DNA of 64,000 nt, taken from Klebsormidium nitens (lineage: Eukaryota > Streptophyta > Klebsormidiophyceae > Klebsormidiales > Klebsormidiaceae). Of the stretch, positions 1 to 12,200 are shown in pieces. How positions within the stretch are numbered: the stretch's first letter is position 1; each line of letters starts with the position of its first letter. The stretch is from the NCBI GenBank assembly GCA_000708835.1, contig DF237013.1, forward strand, positions 5,071 through 69,070. The letters are read 5' to 3'. Below the pieces are notes generated by a model. That model did no database searches. It was not told the origin of the DNA and saw nothing but the letters and a program-made list of their open reading frames with translations. The translations under genes were made by a program, and so were the position numbers.

Positions 1-274
1 CTTCGTACATGCTCTGTAGCGTCCCTAGCATTCGGCTTGCCAGCCCTAAGCGGCCAAGAACCGCCCACAACTGTTCCCTTGGGACGCGGTCAAAAGCTTT
101 CGTGAAATCCACAAAGCATGCAAAAAGATGCCGGTTGCTTCCCCGAGCCCACCGCTCCACCAGCACCCTGAGCGTGAGCATCTGGTCCGCGCTTCGGAAC
201 CCCTTTCTAAATCCTGCCTGGCCCCGCGCCCTCATATACAGATCGATATGAGTATATAGTTTATACGTGGGAAG
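1..274 (-). mobile_element. LINE (non-LTR retrotransposon) reverse transcriptase fragment
   Basis: Minus-strand reading gives an uninterrupted reverse-transcriptase core: GQAGFRKG, then SADQMLTLRVLVERW, then the palm motif ACFVDFTKAFDRVPRE, then LWAVLGRLG and LQSMYE. This is the block of non-LTR (LINE) reverse transcriptases around the first catalytic aspartate. The frame is closed upstream by a stop at 275-277 and homology appears to begin near residue ID just inside it, so the copy looks 5'-truncated. It runs off the left window edge before the second catalytic (xADD) box, so activity cannot be judged. No flanking duplication could be seen because only one end is in view. Confidence 0.85.
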
Positions 275-277
275 TCA

Positions 278-2130
278 TAAATGGACAGTGACCGACTATG
301 GATACTTCTGATTATGATGCCCTTGCACAAGGACTATGGAGATCAGACCGCGAATTGCATATGATCATTCATTCTGCATATCATTGCATGGCCGATCTTA
401 AACACTGATCGGTGGGCCGCACGCGCCAGTCGTACCAGTGTAAATTGAAGAATCGAAACAAACGTTTCTAGCTCAGACAGTTGTGGCTTTCAGACTAGGA
501 GAGAGAGAGACAGAGACGGATACGACCGTCAATCACAAAAGTTGGGACCATGTGACAAACAGATTTGGTGTACATGCAAGATGTGCCATGCAGGCCACCG
601 CGCTTCAGATTTTCGATGCAACCAAATTGAGCTTTAGGTTACAGCAGGCTAACCTTTAGCTGCACAGCTGCACGACAGAATGAAACGACTCCCTCTCCAT
701 GCATGCTTGCATCGCATCGAAGGTCTGCCTCGACATGATCGTGAACGGATTCAAGCGCCAACCTTGCTTTGCCACCAGTTCCGGATTTCTCCAGTCCACT
801 TTGCCCCCTTCTGCAAAAGATCCGCAACGGCACTCGGCTTCGCCGTCCGAACCTCCTGCTCCTTATCCAGCGTCAAATAGGCGGCAGTCAAGATGTATAC
901 AGCAGGATCTAACGGCGTGGCTATGAAAGAACTGAATCTTCTATCCTGCGCAGTCATGCTTGAACGCGAATCTTCGTCTTCTGAGCCTGCCTTGACGCTT
1001 TCAGAGGGCCTATTAAACCGCAGACTGTGACGACTGTGCTGATGTCTGTTGCTGACTCTGCTTGAGCCCCGACTTCTTTCAGTGGTACCAGAATATTCGC
1101 GTTCGGCGAGACGATGGCTGTTATGAGCGAAGCCGGAATCTTTTGCGTGCTTGGTCTCAAGCAGACCTCGTCCCCTCTGTGGGCCGAGTGGTGTCAAATG
1201 CGCGAATGACGGCGCGCCACGTGTCTCCTCCTCGTCGAAGCGCTCGAAGTACCAGCCGCCGCAATCATGGGTGCTGGCACGTGGCTCGAAGAGCCATAAA
1301 CTGCAGAAAAAGAAAATCAGCTGATTGTTTGCGCCACAACAGGAACACCAAAGTGAAGGCTTTGACTCAGGGTGGGGAGTGGGGAGAAAGTTGTACGAAC
1401 CTTTCGGACTGAACGAGGTCTTAAGTCAAGACAACATACTTGTATCCCCAAGTGCCAGTTGCACGATCTCCGACCAGGGTGTAGGACGCTTGAAATCGAC
1501 GCTTGACACGCTGCACGCTTCTCCTCAACCTTAAACGACTAAAGGTTTTGCAAGACATTGCTCAACCGCTTTCTCATGATTTTGTTAAAGCTCCAATGCA
1601 ACGTCCTCAGGCCCCCTTGACCCCGCGCTCGGATGACTTTGAGCTTGACGAAACGCTCAAAATAATCGGTAAAAACTCCGTGTTAAACAAACCAGCCAAA
1701 ATGCAACTCACCTGCTGGGCAGCATCGCAGCCCGCCGCAGCCGCGCCTCGCACCTCCGGATACGCCGCCCCCGCTTATCCACGTCGCTACGGTACCAGGC
1801 CATATGCCGCACCTGAGATCAGACAGATATACTGGCATCTCCGTAACGCGCTTGCTATGGGCAGAATCACTTTAAGAGGCTTCGTATCGATTCTGCTCTG
1901 AGGTAAACCAGAGGAACATCCGTGACAAAACACGATGATCCCCTCAACAAGCTTCAAAAGTTCGTGTAAGAAATCGTGTGAGAGGGGTAGGTCAAGAATA
2001 ACCTCAAGATTTATCTTGGAGTTGCAGAAGAAGGGGAGGCTCAAAAGAGGGACATGCAACGTGCAACACACCTAGAAATCGCACCGACCAAAGCTGCAGC
2101 ATTTTTCACCAAGTGCACCTGATCGGAATG
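278..2130. other. Spacer between LINE fragment and J-protein 3' end
   Basis: No gene recognised. It holds a short GA-rich run near 498-515. A minus-strand 68-codon open frame with ATG at 957 and end at 751 has a protein-like composition (contains AVYILTAAYLTLDKEQEV), but no partner exons or family were recognised. It could be a small gene, an exon of an unseen gene, or chance. Confidence 0.4.
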
Positions 2131-4896
2131 TCAGACAGATCTAGGCGTTTCTTTAAGCGACAGGAGGTTTCCTACCAGGGGGGTCCGGTGCTGCAGCAAC
2201 ATGTGCGTCTTCTCCCCCCCCTCGCGAAACACGTCCGTCGAAGGGCGGCCATCCCTTAGTCCGAAGATGCGCGCTAACAGCCGCGGCTTTCGGTACCGCA
2301 TCTCCAGCCTCTCGATGTCCTCCGCCCACCCGTCTTCTCTGTGTCCGTCTCCAGTTCCGTTCCGGAATCCGCTTCCGCTTCCGCTTGCAGAACCGTTTCT
2401 TGTTTCGTTGTCGATGCCGTTTGCCGCTTCCCCCCGATCATACACGTTCTCGTTCCCACATTCGGTCTTGAGTCCGTTCCCCCGCCGGCTTGCGCTATCC
2501 GTTCCGTTTTCTGTAGCTCTTCCGCTCCTACTTCCAGCGGCATCACAGCTTTCAGATCCGCTTTCCCTTTCTAGACCGCTACTGCTTTCAGTTTCATATT
2601 TCCAAGTAGACTTCTCTCGTTCTTCAGCATCTCGCCGATCCCAATCCTCAGGACCTTTTCTTTCTTCGTCATCGTTCTGCGCAAAAGCTGACACCCCGCG
2701 GTTCACAGCGTAGATCGATATGCAATCAATCCGTTCCACTTCTTCGCCAGTGGCCTCTCCGATTGCAGTTCCGCTTCGACTTCCGATTTCCGTCAGCGGA
2801 ACCCACTCGCGAGTCGCAACACCCACCACCTCCCCGTGCTGCGTCAGCTCCAACGTTGCAAAAACTTCGTCCCCGCTATCCCGCCTGTCGACGTTCCTTT
2901 CGGAGAACTCATGACTGCGCCCCTCACCCGTTTTCACCCTCGCCCGATCCTCCGTTCCGCTTTCCGTTCCGCTTTCCATTTCGCGGGTCTGAGCCCCAGT
3001 CCGTGGCCTGTAGTCTGCGCTGCTTTGAGCAGCATTTCTGGACGCATCCGAATCATCCGGACTTCTCGCTTCTTCACCTGACGCCCTTTTGCTCACGGAG
3101 CACCCTGCCTCCGCCCTCGATTCGTGCACTGCGTTAGGATCCAAACCCCCGTCAAAATCCCTCGCCCGAAACCCCTTGAAGTTTCCGTCCCCTTTCTCTG
3201 ATCCACCCCAGCTTTTCCTTACTCCGCTTTCCGCTTCAACCCTGTTCTTACTCTCTCCCGCTGTCCCTGCTACAGGCCGGCAACTCCTATTCTCTCCTTC
3301 CCCTAACCCGATCTCGCTTGCCCCCAGTTCATAGCCAGCGCCTATCCTCTCTTTACTCTCCCCAGCTTCAAGAACCGCCTTCGGACGCCCATTCACACCG
3401 TGTCCAAGCAGGACGTCCCGCGCCTCTCGGACGGTGCCCAACAGTTGCCGCCCGCTGACGATGTGCATGACATCACCCAATCCGGCCACGCTGCGCTCTT
3501 CGCCTGAACACACAGAGAGACGCGGCAAAAAGGATATGTTACACGTTGGAAAGGCCGCACAGGCTCGACGCACTCCTCTAAGAGCTCTGGACGCACAGAA
3601 GCGCTCTGATTAGATGGTCACTGAAGTTGAGTGCCTTGTCAATGACGGCTAAGAGGGGCTGATCCGCTGGCCATGTTACACAGATTGGCGGCCAGCACGG
3701 GAAAATGCTTTGAGGCTTCAAATTTCTCGTCCAACCTCTTGTCTAAACGCCAATTTCGAGGCACCCCTAAGGTTAAAACCTGGCTAGTCCTATGCGTGTT
3801 TTTGTAATCCAAGCAAGTAAGGTACTCGAAAGCGATCCGAGAAATTCATTGCAGGTTCGAAGGATAGATGCCTTAGAGCGAGTTCCATACCTTCGAATTC
3901 CATTGGCCACTCCCCCAGAGCCAACGCCCCCACTTCCGGCCCAAAGTACGCTTTCCTCACCGCCGCCCCAAACTCCACCCTCACCAGATGCGCCAGCCCT
4001 TCCCCCTCCCCTCCATACTTAACCACCTCCCTGACCGCCTGCCGGTACTGCCTAACCCAGGGTGCCACGTGGCTGTCTCCGATTGGATCCTCTGGCCAGT
4101 TAGTCTCAGAAGTGGGGGGGTCGAAGTCGAAGGCGGACTTGACGAACTTGGACCGACTGGAAAGGTGGGCGTCGTAAGTTGCACGACGTGTGGGGTCTCG
4201 CAACACCTGTTGGAAAGGTATACAGCAATGTGTTGACAACCTTCTGATCTTGGGGTTTTTTTTCAAATTCATCTGGATAGTTCCTCTGATCCACTGCCTC
4301 TAGTAATTGCATCAATTTTCACAGCCCAATCCTGTACTTGAATTGACTATACAGATAGCTTCTGACGGCGCCTGCAGCATTTCGAGTCAGCGGGCCACAA
4401 GACTTACATAACATCCACGAAACCCCTTTCAGGCTCCCGAACCTGCTACAGGTTACAATTACAGTGAAAAATGACAACTATCTCAAGAGTAAATAGGAAA
4501 AGTTTTCCACCATCTTATGTGAGACTAAAAAAAGTGATTTCTCGCACCTCCGGATTTACACGCCAGGACATGGCCTTGATCGACCAGCATCCGAAAGGCC
4601 TTACACCATTCATACACAAAACTTCACACCGATCAACCTCTCACCTCATAAGCCGCAGCCAAACGAATGAACTTCTCTGCCTGCCGGTCCGCCTCCTCGT
4701 CTCTCTGGATGTCGGGGTGCATCTTCTTTGCCTGGCGGTAAAACGCCACCTTTATTTGCTCCTGAGGGCATGTCCGCTCAACCCCTAACACTTCATAAAG
4801 ATTAAAGGCCCGAGAACTCAGCCCTCTGACCCTTTGGGTGGTTGAGAGATGCTGGGCGGCTTGTGAGAAGAGGCGGCTATGTAGAAAGAGAGACAT
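2131..4896 (-). CDS. J-domain (DnaJ/Hsp40) protein, probably organellar
   Basis: Three exons on the minus strand: 4896-4645, 4206-3891, 3503-2131. Junction phases are 0 and 1 and the product is 646 residues. Residues 1-31 (start MSLFLHSRLFSQAAQHLS) are rich in Arg/Ser and lack acids, as in a mitochondrial or plastid presequence. The J domain spans about 32-96, with the HPD motif at 60-62 that stimulates Hsp70 ATPase, and ends in the typical DPTRRATYD. The junction at 3891/3503 creates a Gly codon and joins two conserved-looking blocks. Exon 3 has a conserved-looking start (HIVSGRQLLGTVREARD) and end (YRKPRLLARIFGLRDGRP ... HRTPLVGNLL). Between them lies a long Gly/Glu/Ser/Arg/Thr tract encoded by imperfect GGAAC/GGAAGC repeats, suggesting recent expansion. 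No Cys-rich zinc domain is seen, so it is type III-like. The partner Hsp70 is unknown. The ATG is the first of the exon; 5' UTR exons cannot be excluded. Confidence 0.85.
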
Positions 4897-6219
4897 GCTG
4901 GCATGCGCAGATGAGTGGCTTTCAGCTATATCATTGTGGAAGCTTTTAAGCTGCAGTATCAGAGAAAAGTTGAGAGGTATCGCACAAGTTTCAAGGAACA
5001 GGTGAAAAACATATGAGCGCTGAAGAGAAGCTCACAAAAGTCCACTCAAAGAGCAGCTGGCACTTGATATGCGTATGCAAAGATTGGTGGAAGATCCCCT
5101 GCAAACTTTCCCTGAGAAGTGGTGCTGCAATCGTTAATGACTTTGTGAAAGATAAGCTTCATGCAGCTGAAGACTTCTGTCTGCTCTTCAGGCTACTTAT
5201 CAGTCTCTTTTTGGAGCACCAGGAACCATGCGCCAGCTCTTTAAGGCAACCTGGAGTAAGGCAACTTTCAGGCCAGCATGCAAGAAGGAAGTTCAAGCTG
5301 CTGAAAGGAGGATAGACTGATTGGGGGGCAAACTCTTCAGCCTTTCAAAAAAAACCTCTCCGCTGTCAGGAGCGCGTTGATAGCCAACAACACACCGTGA
5401 AGAGTGAGACTTGCATGCCCCTTGAGACAACATTGAGTGCGCCCTACCACCTAGATCCCAGCCCCCTTCGATCACACCTCTTTTTCCTAGGATAAATCTC
5501 GTGCAGGCTGCACAGCTCGGATTCAGAATCAGAAAGGACAGCAAGCACGGTCAAGTCACTGCTGAGCACTAGAAGGTGTAGATTGTTCCAAGCTGGGGTA
5601 CTGGTTCTGAAATCAAATATCTGCAATAACCGGCGCATCTGGGCATACTTTGCCGTCTTTTTACGCAGCGAAGGACCAAGGTATTCGCACCTGAGAGACT
5701 CACGTCAACAAACGCCGTCACAGCCGCCTCTTGAGAAATAGTACTAGTATTAGTAGCACTTTGGCTGCCTCACATGTCCTTGCAAGTTCTCAAAATGCCT
5801 CGACACTTCAGGTCTTCTAGCTAGGACCAATTTCGTGCTGAGAGGTTCAACAACGTGGATCTAGAAAGGAAGAGCGTTCACGTCATTTGAAAGCTTGCTG
5901 ACTATGCAGCTGTTCTGAGCTTCGTTCCACTACCCTACTTTTTCTGCGTGGGCTGCGCAGTTTTCTAGTGGAAGGCGTGTCTCGGTGATTGAAACAGCAA
6001 AAGGGATTGACGGATCTGTGCCGTTTTTGTTTCCTTTGGTAGCACCGCCCCACCCGACCATTAAGGAATAGGCGCAATCTGCGGAATGGTTAGGCCATTG
6101 ACAGTCACCTCCATATTTGCAGCATTGCACATCTGCAGCTTCGCATAATCCCGATACAGTGCCTTGTTGCTTTCTGTGACCAACTTGCAGGCAGTGATTT
6201 GACGTCTGTAAGAAATTCA
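4897..6219. other. Divergent intergenic region (J-protein / DUF815 ATPase)
   Basis: About 1.3 kb separates the start codons of two divergently transcribed genes, so both promoters and 5' UTRs should lie here. Open frames are short and have no recognisable content. No clear TATA box or repeat was found. Confidence 0.5.
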
Positions 6220-9200
6220 ATGGCTCTGAGCACTTCCACACCGCTGGCTTGTCCTTCCTCCAGCACAGGCATTGGCGCCCTTACTCCGCTCAAAGATTGC
6301 CAGCTTATCATTTCCGGGCAATCAGTCTCTGCCATCCACCGGCCTTTTAGCAAGGCAACCTATCAACACCGTCAGCATCATGCCTGCAATTCATGTCTTA
6401 CGGGAGCCTGTGGGATCAAGTCACGCCAACCCCTGTATGGATCACCAGCGCTCGAACTTGCCTCCTGTCACTTTCAGCAGAACAGCCACTTTTTGGGCAA
6501 AGTGAATCAAGAGCGGGCTTACGTGCATTACAGAAAGGGGCATGGGAGGCGCCGCGGAATGGCCCGCAGTGCACTTGGCTTTACATCAGAGCCACGAGTG
6601 GAGTGAGTAACGAAGCCAACCGTTTGCAGGAGTCCAGTTGAACTCGGGGTTCTTTATCTCTGATTAGTTTTTATCGTCATTTTGTCTTTGATCATGTAGA
6701 AGGATCTATGCCTCTTGAAGAGAGGTTCGAGCGCTTCGAGCAACTGAAGAATACAAATGGAGATATTGCCTTTCAGTTGCCTTTGTTGATAAAGCCCCAA
6801 GAAAGACATTGGGTGATCATTGAACGTAGAATGACCCCTTAATCTGAAAAGCGAATTGTGTTATGGTGATTCATCATTTGTTCTCTGTGCAGGGTGGAGC
6901 GTGCAGCGGGCAACCTTCTGAAGGACGCTGCATCAGTCCTGGTGTATCAGTCCGTTCTGACAGGGGCCCCGGCACAGGCTCTGCTGAAGCTGCTGCTTGC
7001 GCTGCGCCGCTCTGATGGTGAGTAAAGGGAGATCCAAAGGCAAAGTACTCTTGTCATTGTTTCCTGGTCAGACTTAAGCCACAGATTCTAAGCAGGACCT
7101 TAGTCTTAGCCAGTCTCAACTGGCTCTTCAAGCTCAGTGTTGCCGGCTGAGCAGTTTTAACCAGTAATGATATGACTTTTTCCTTCACCTCAACCCCGCT
7201 TTTGACTATCCTTCTTCTTCACAGCATGCGCTTGCCCTTGTAACCTGCTTCATCTCAAAGTGTTCTCCGATCTTGAATTTACCTCAATGGTGTCTGTCCA
7301 CCAGTCTCCTTCACATCCGCTTTCACTGTCTCACCTTTTTCATGTCGTAAGTGAACATGTATCCAGTAACTGACTACGTCTTACATCCCTTCTCTTTGCA
7401 ACCCGCTCCAACTCACGCCTGCTCAACCCCCTCTCCGCAGACCAAGTCCGCATCCTCGAGTCCTACGGCCAGTTCTTCCAGAGCCTTGCAAAAGGGGGCC
7501 ACGCCAGCTGGGAAGAATATGTCCTTGATCGCATCCTGGCGGGCGAAGACAACCCGTTTGCCACTGCCGCTGCAAAGGGGCAGGCCGTCAGCCAGACGTT
7601 ATTGGCTGCGGCGGCGGCCGATTTGGATGTGTTACAGGGGCTCGCTATCATGGAGCACTCTTTGGTCTCCTGGGTGAGTTCTTTTCGGCCTTTTCACCCG
7701 AGAAGAGATAACATCTGCATCCCTGTGATTTCAAACCGTCCAGTTTCCGCCTTTGGTCAAAGTTACTGGGCTTTGGAATTGGAATTTTGTCCATTAGCCC
7801 GTTGCTTCTATCAATAGAATCTGACAGATTGTCAGAGGGCCGGAAAAAGAAAGAGAGATGCGTGGTCGAGCTTGTGAGCATTCGCTGAGGTTGCCGCCCG
7901 CATTCAGGATGTATACATGTCCATGTTGTAGATTGCAGTCTGCTTAGCGAACAGTAGGACACGCCAATCTGTGGTTGCCACGCCGTATCGTTCCTTGTCA
8001 TCAGGCGTTGTGCTTTGCAGTGTTCAAATACCATTTCGGAGACCCGCAGTCTCATATCCTTCTGTGCGGTCCTGTCTCCTCATAGTTTGGACCTGGGTGC
8101 AGGTCGGCGACGTCGTCAGTCTGCGGCCTGAGTGGAAGTTCGCCACTGCGGGCACCACGAAGACTGCGAAGATGGACCCAAGGCCGCCTCCGGAGAGTCG
8201 TTTGAGACTTGGTTTCGACTATGGCGCGGAACCTGATCGTGAAAAGAAACTAGAGCGGGAAGGGAAGGTCGAGAATGAAGGTCGGGGACCAGGGTTCGAG
8301 GAGTTCGGATTTGGCGGCGCGAGCGAGAGCCATAGTACGGAAAGAAAGCAGGAAAGAGGCTTTGGGGGTTTCGGTTTTGGAACCGGCCAAGAAGACGAGG
8401 GGGTAAAGAGTTTTGGATTCGGAGGGGGACCGGAATCCAGCAAGAGAGATAGAAACGGAAGTGAGGACAGGAACGGGAAGGATAATACTGGGGGTATAAT
8501 CGGCCTCGTTCCGGGGGGAGGAGAGGTAGGTTCAGAGGATTTCAAACTCTTATGTTTTGACCAATCTTCTTTTCTTGTTCGTGATGATTGTTCAGCGGCT
8601 TCAGGCGAGGGACTTGTCGTAATGAGCAGGTTGCTCGAGGGCGCTCGCCGAGAAAAACCGACGAAGTCGCTGCGCAAAGTTTAGCAGAAAAGGGGTTGCT
8701 TCACGACTTCGAACACGGACTTGCTCGGGCTGACGAGCGTCTCGACAATATGGGCAGCATATTGAAAAGAGGGCTCGACGCAGCCGAAATAGTATACTGT
8801 CCGCCCGCGAATATGACAAAGTTCCTATCTGGGGGGTCCTATGACGACATCGTGCACTGAGAGATCGACTTTGAACTTCGTGTACCGGAGAATACAATCA
8901 GTTGCAGGGTACAACTTTCACGGAAACTGCTGTATGAACGGAGGGCAGAGAAAACAAGGGTCCTTCTCCCGTCTTTCAGAATCCCGCCAGAGACAGCGTT
9001 GCGACGAACGCGGAGTGGCGCGCCAAGATTAGCGGGCTGTGGAAGTGGTCCGAGGCGGTGCCGCTCCTCGAGAGCTACTACCGCAAGTTCGGCACAGGGG
9101 CCGTAGCGGCGAATCTGAGTGAGTCATGTGTACCGCTTCACAAACTGTTGTAAAACCCTTGCTTTACGACCGGTGTGAATTTTGTGGCTTCATTTTTTAT

Positions 9201-12200
9201 CGGATCCTGATTGCGAGAAAAGGGCTTTTATCGTCCAGAGATGTTTCGTAGTAAAAAGTAGGCGTGTGTTCACGGACGTCGATTTACTGCAATTCAATAA
9301 ATGCGAAAGGCTCTTTTTGGCACCCAGTTTCTTCAAGTCGTGTATAGAGTACAGTCCGAAGGTATTGAGCCGTATCTCGGGCGGGCTTGGCCTGAAAAAG
9401 TCGCCTGAAAAAAGAGGTGTGTTTGATCATCGTTCACTGATGAAGCTGAAACGCTGATCTTCAAATGGTCATGTCTGAGCAGACAAAATAAGGAAGAATA
9501 AGGAGGTCGGGTCACCTCGCGGTCTAGAAGTACACTCTCAGGAACCCCTTCTTGCTATGTACTTTTTGGGCCCTCCTAACATATCTAGCTTGTTAACCTA
9601 CCGTGAGTACTGGCTCAATCGGAAACCGGCTTTGTGAGCGAAACAATTCCAGTGTACTTCGAGATACACATCTGCATCCGTTGCGCGCTCTCCCACATCA
9701 TTGGCCGATACAGGCAAAGGTCAATCACCTTTGGACACCTAAACAATCTTTCCACATGCAGCTTCGGCATCTAATCTCTAAAGTTTGGGTCTTCGTTTGC
9801 AGGTCTGAAGTGGCAAGGCGGAAAGCTCGTGAGCTGTGCTCCTCCAAAGGAGATCGGAACTGTGCTTAGCATCCAAAGGGACGCCTTCGAAGCGATGACG
9901 AGCAACCTGGAACTGCACGCCGAGGGGCAGCCGGCGCACCACACTTTACTGGTATGCTCAATTTCATGTTCAAACTTTGAAGATCATACCTGTTTGAAAC
10001 CGATTCAGCATGCATGGCTGGTCGGTCGCGTTCGGGATTCTAGGATTTCGTTGCCCAGAAAGTAACAGTGATGATCTGCACATGTTGCCGACGAACGGCT
10101 ATCTTCTTACTCATGCTTGAAACCATCTCCCAAACCCCCATCTCAATCTCTTGGCTTAGGGTCTTTGATTAGGCCAAGGAACCAGGTACGGCCGCATGGA
10201 CATCAGTCTTCAGATCCTGCTAAGCATGAAAGCAAAACCCTAAAACTCTACGATCCTAAGACCCTAGGATTCTAGAACCCTAGTTCACCTGTATGTTTGT
10301 CTCCTGCAGTACGGCCGCTCCGGCCTGGGCAAGTCATGGGTCCTCACGCACGCCGCCGCGGTCGCCGCAAAACGCTCCGGGCTTCGGACGGTCAAAGTCT
10401 CCCGACAGGAGGCGAAGACTTTGGACAAGCTTTTGGACGAGGTCCGACTGCACCCAAACGTTCGGTTCGCGGTTCTGCTGGACGACCTGACGTTCAAAGC
10501 GGGGGACGAGGCGGGGGCGGCTTTTAAGCAGTTGCTCGAGGGGAGTTTCGAGGTGAGTCGGCGCCGGATGGGGCTTTCTCTTGTTTCGAGGATGAGATTT
10601 TTTGGCGACCAAAACAGCGGCGGAGTTTATCTTGTCAGGAGGGCAGATGAATGTTTCTGATCATGGGTCTAGGCTCTGACAAGATCGTCAGTTGTTCAAC
10701 ATGTGCCACGCACGGTCCAACCAAGTCGAAGCAAATCTGCGCCTCAAAAACAACCAAGTCTGCGCCTCAAGTCCAATTAACATCTGAAACCCCTTCGTTA
10801 GCCACTGGAATCCTCAGCTCCGAAACGAACCAACATCAAAAACCGCTCGTCAGCCACTGAAATTTCAGCCCCGATCCTTTTGCTGCAGGAATGGCCGTCG
10901 AATTCGATCATCTGCGCCTCAATTCCAAGCAACAACAGAAAGAGCACGATAGCTACTGAGTTTCTGAGCCCCAAAACCCTCTGGTGCAGGAAGGGCCGTC
11001 GAATGCGATCATTTGCGCCTCGAGTCCAACCAACTTCATAAGCCGCTCGTTAGCTACTGATGCTTTGAGCCTCGAAACTGCCTGCTACAAGAATGGCCGT
11101 CAAAGGCGATCGTTTGCACCCCAAGTCCAATCAACATCGATAGTCACTGAGAATCGCACCCCCGGAACTAATTGCCGCAGGCGCGGCCGTCGAATGCGAT
11201 CGTCTGTGCCTCGAGTCCAATCAACAGCCTCTGAAATTCGTACCCCCAAAACCATTTGCTGCAGGAATGGCCGTCGGATGCAACTTTTTGCGCCTCAAGC
11301 CTGAGCAACATCGTTATTCACTGAGGAGCCTCAACCCGTACCAGTTTGCTGCAGGAACGGCCGTCAATCGCGATAATCTGTGCTTCGACTTCTATCAAGG
11401 TATAACCGCTCGTTAGCTACTGGGTTTCTCAAACCCAGAACCGTTTGCTGCAGGAATGGCCGTCGAACGCGATCATCTGTGCCTCAACATCATAAGCCGC
11501 TCGTTAGCTATTGAACATCTTGACTCCGAAACTGTTTGCTGCAGGAATGGCCGTCAAATGCGATCATCTGCGCGTCGAGCCCTACTCGGGAGCTGTCCCG
11601 GGGGCCTCCCTCCGAGCCGGCGTACCGAGAGGGGGGCGCGATTGGGCAGCACTTCGGACTCGCTCTCGAGTTGCCGGAGTTTAGCCAGGTAGGCTTTCAA
11701 CGAGCCTTTTGGATTTGCCGGAGTTTACCGGAGTTTGCTCCTGAATCTGCCGGAGTTTGCCGGAGTCTACCCGTTTCGCGGAATCTGCATCTGCTTGGTG
11801 TAAGTGGCCAGCACTCTGAACTTGCACTCGAGTTGAGGGTCATACGAGGGATTCAGGACTCGAATCCCGCAAAAGGTACCAAGTTGCTGAGACGATAGGC
11901 GAACCAAAGAAGCCTTTTTTCTCATGGCTTCGAGGCTTCTGCAGTCGCTCTACAGTATTCTCTGCCAAGATGAGAACTGAATAGGTCAAGCTTTAAGGTG
12001 TTAGGACACCATGGAGGCATTGAAACAGACCGGACTACACCCCGGTAGGCTTGCATCGACCGCCCTGAAGTTGCCCGCAGCTTACTCCGGCAGGCTCATC
12101 GGTAAATCTAGATTGGCGCACGTTTTGGTCCTGTTCTGATGGGCTTTCTTGACGTACCGGTTTGAATGGGGCGCTAATGTATGCCTTTCTTGTAAGAAGT

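Noticed and set aside
2201-2713. 170-codon plus-strand open frame
   Set aside because: It is antisense to exon 3 of the J-domain gene and is Ser/Pro-rich because of the repeat bias on the other strand.
11840-11880. T-arm-like string (GACTCGAATCCCGC) as a tRNA
   Set aside because: No D arm, anticodon stem or acceptor pairing around it.
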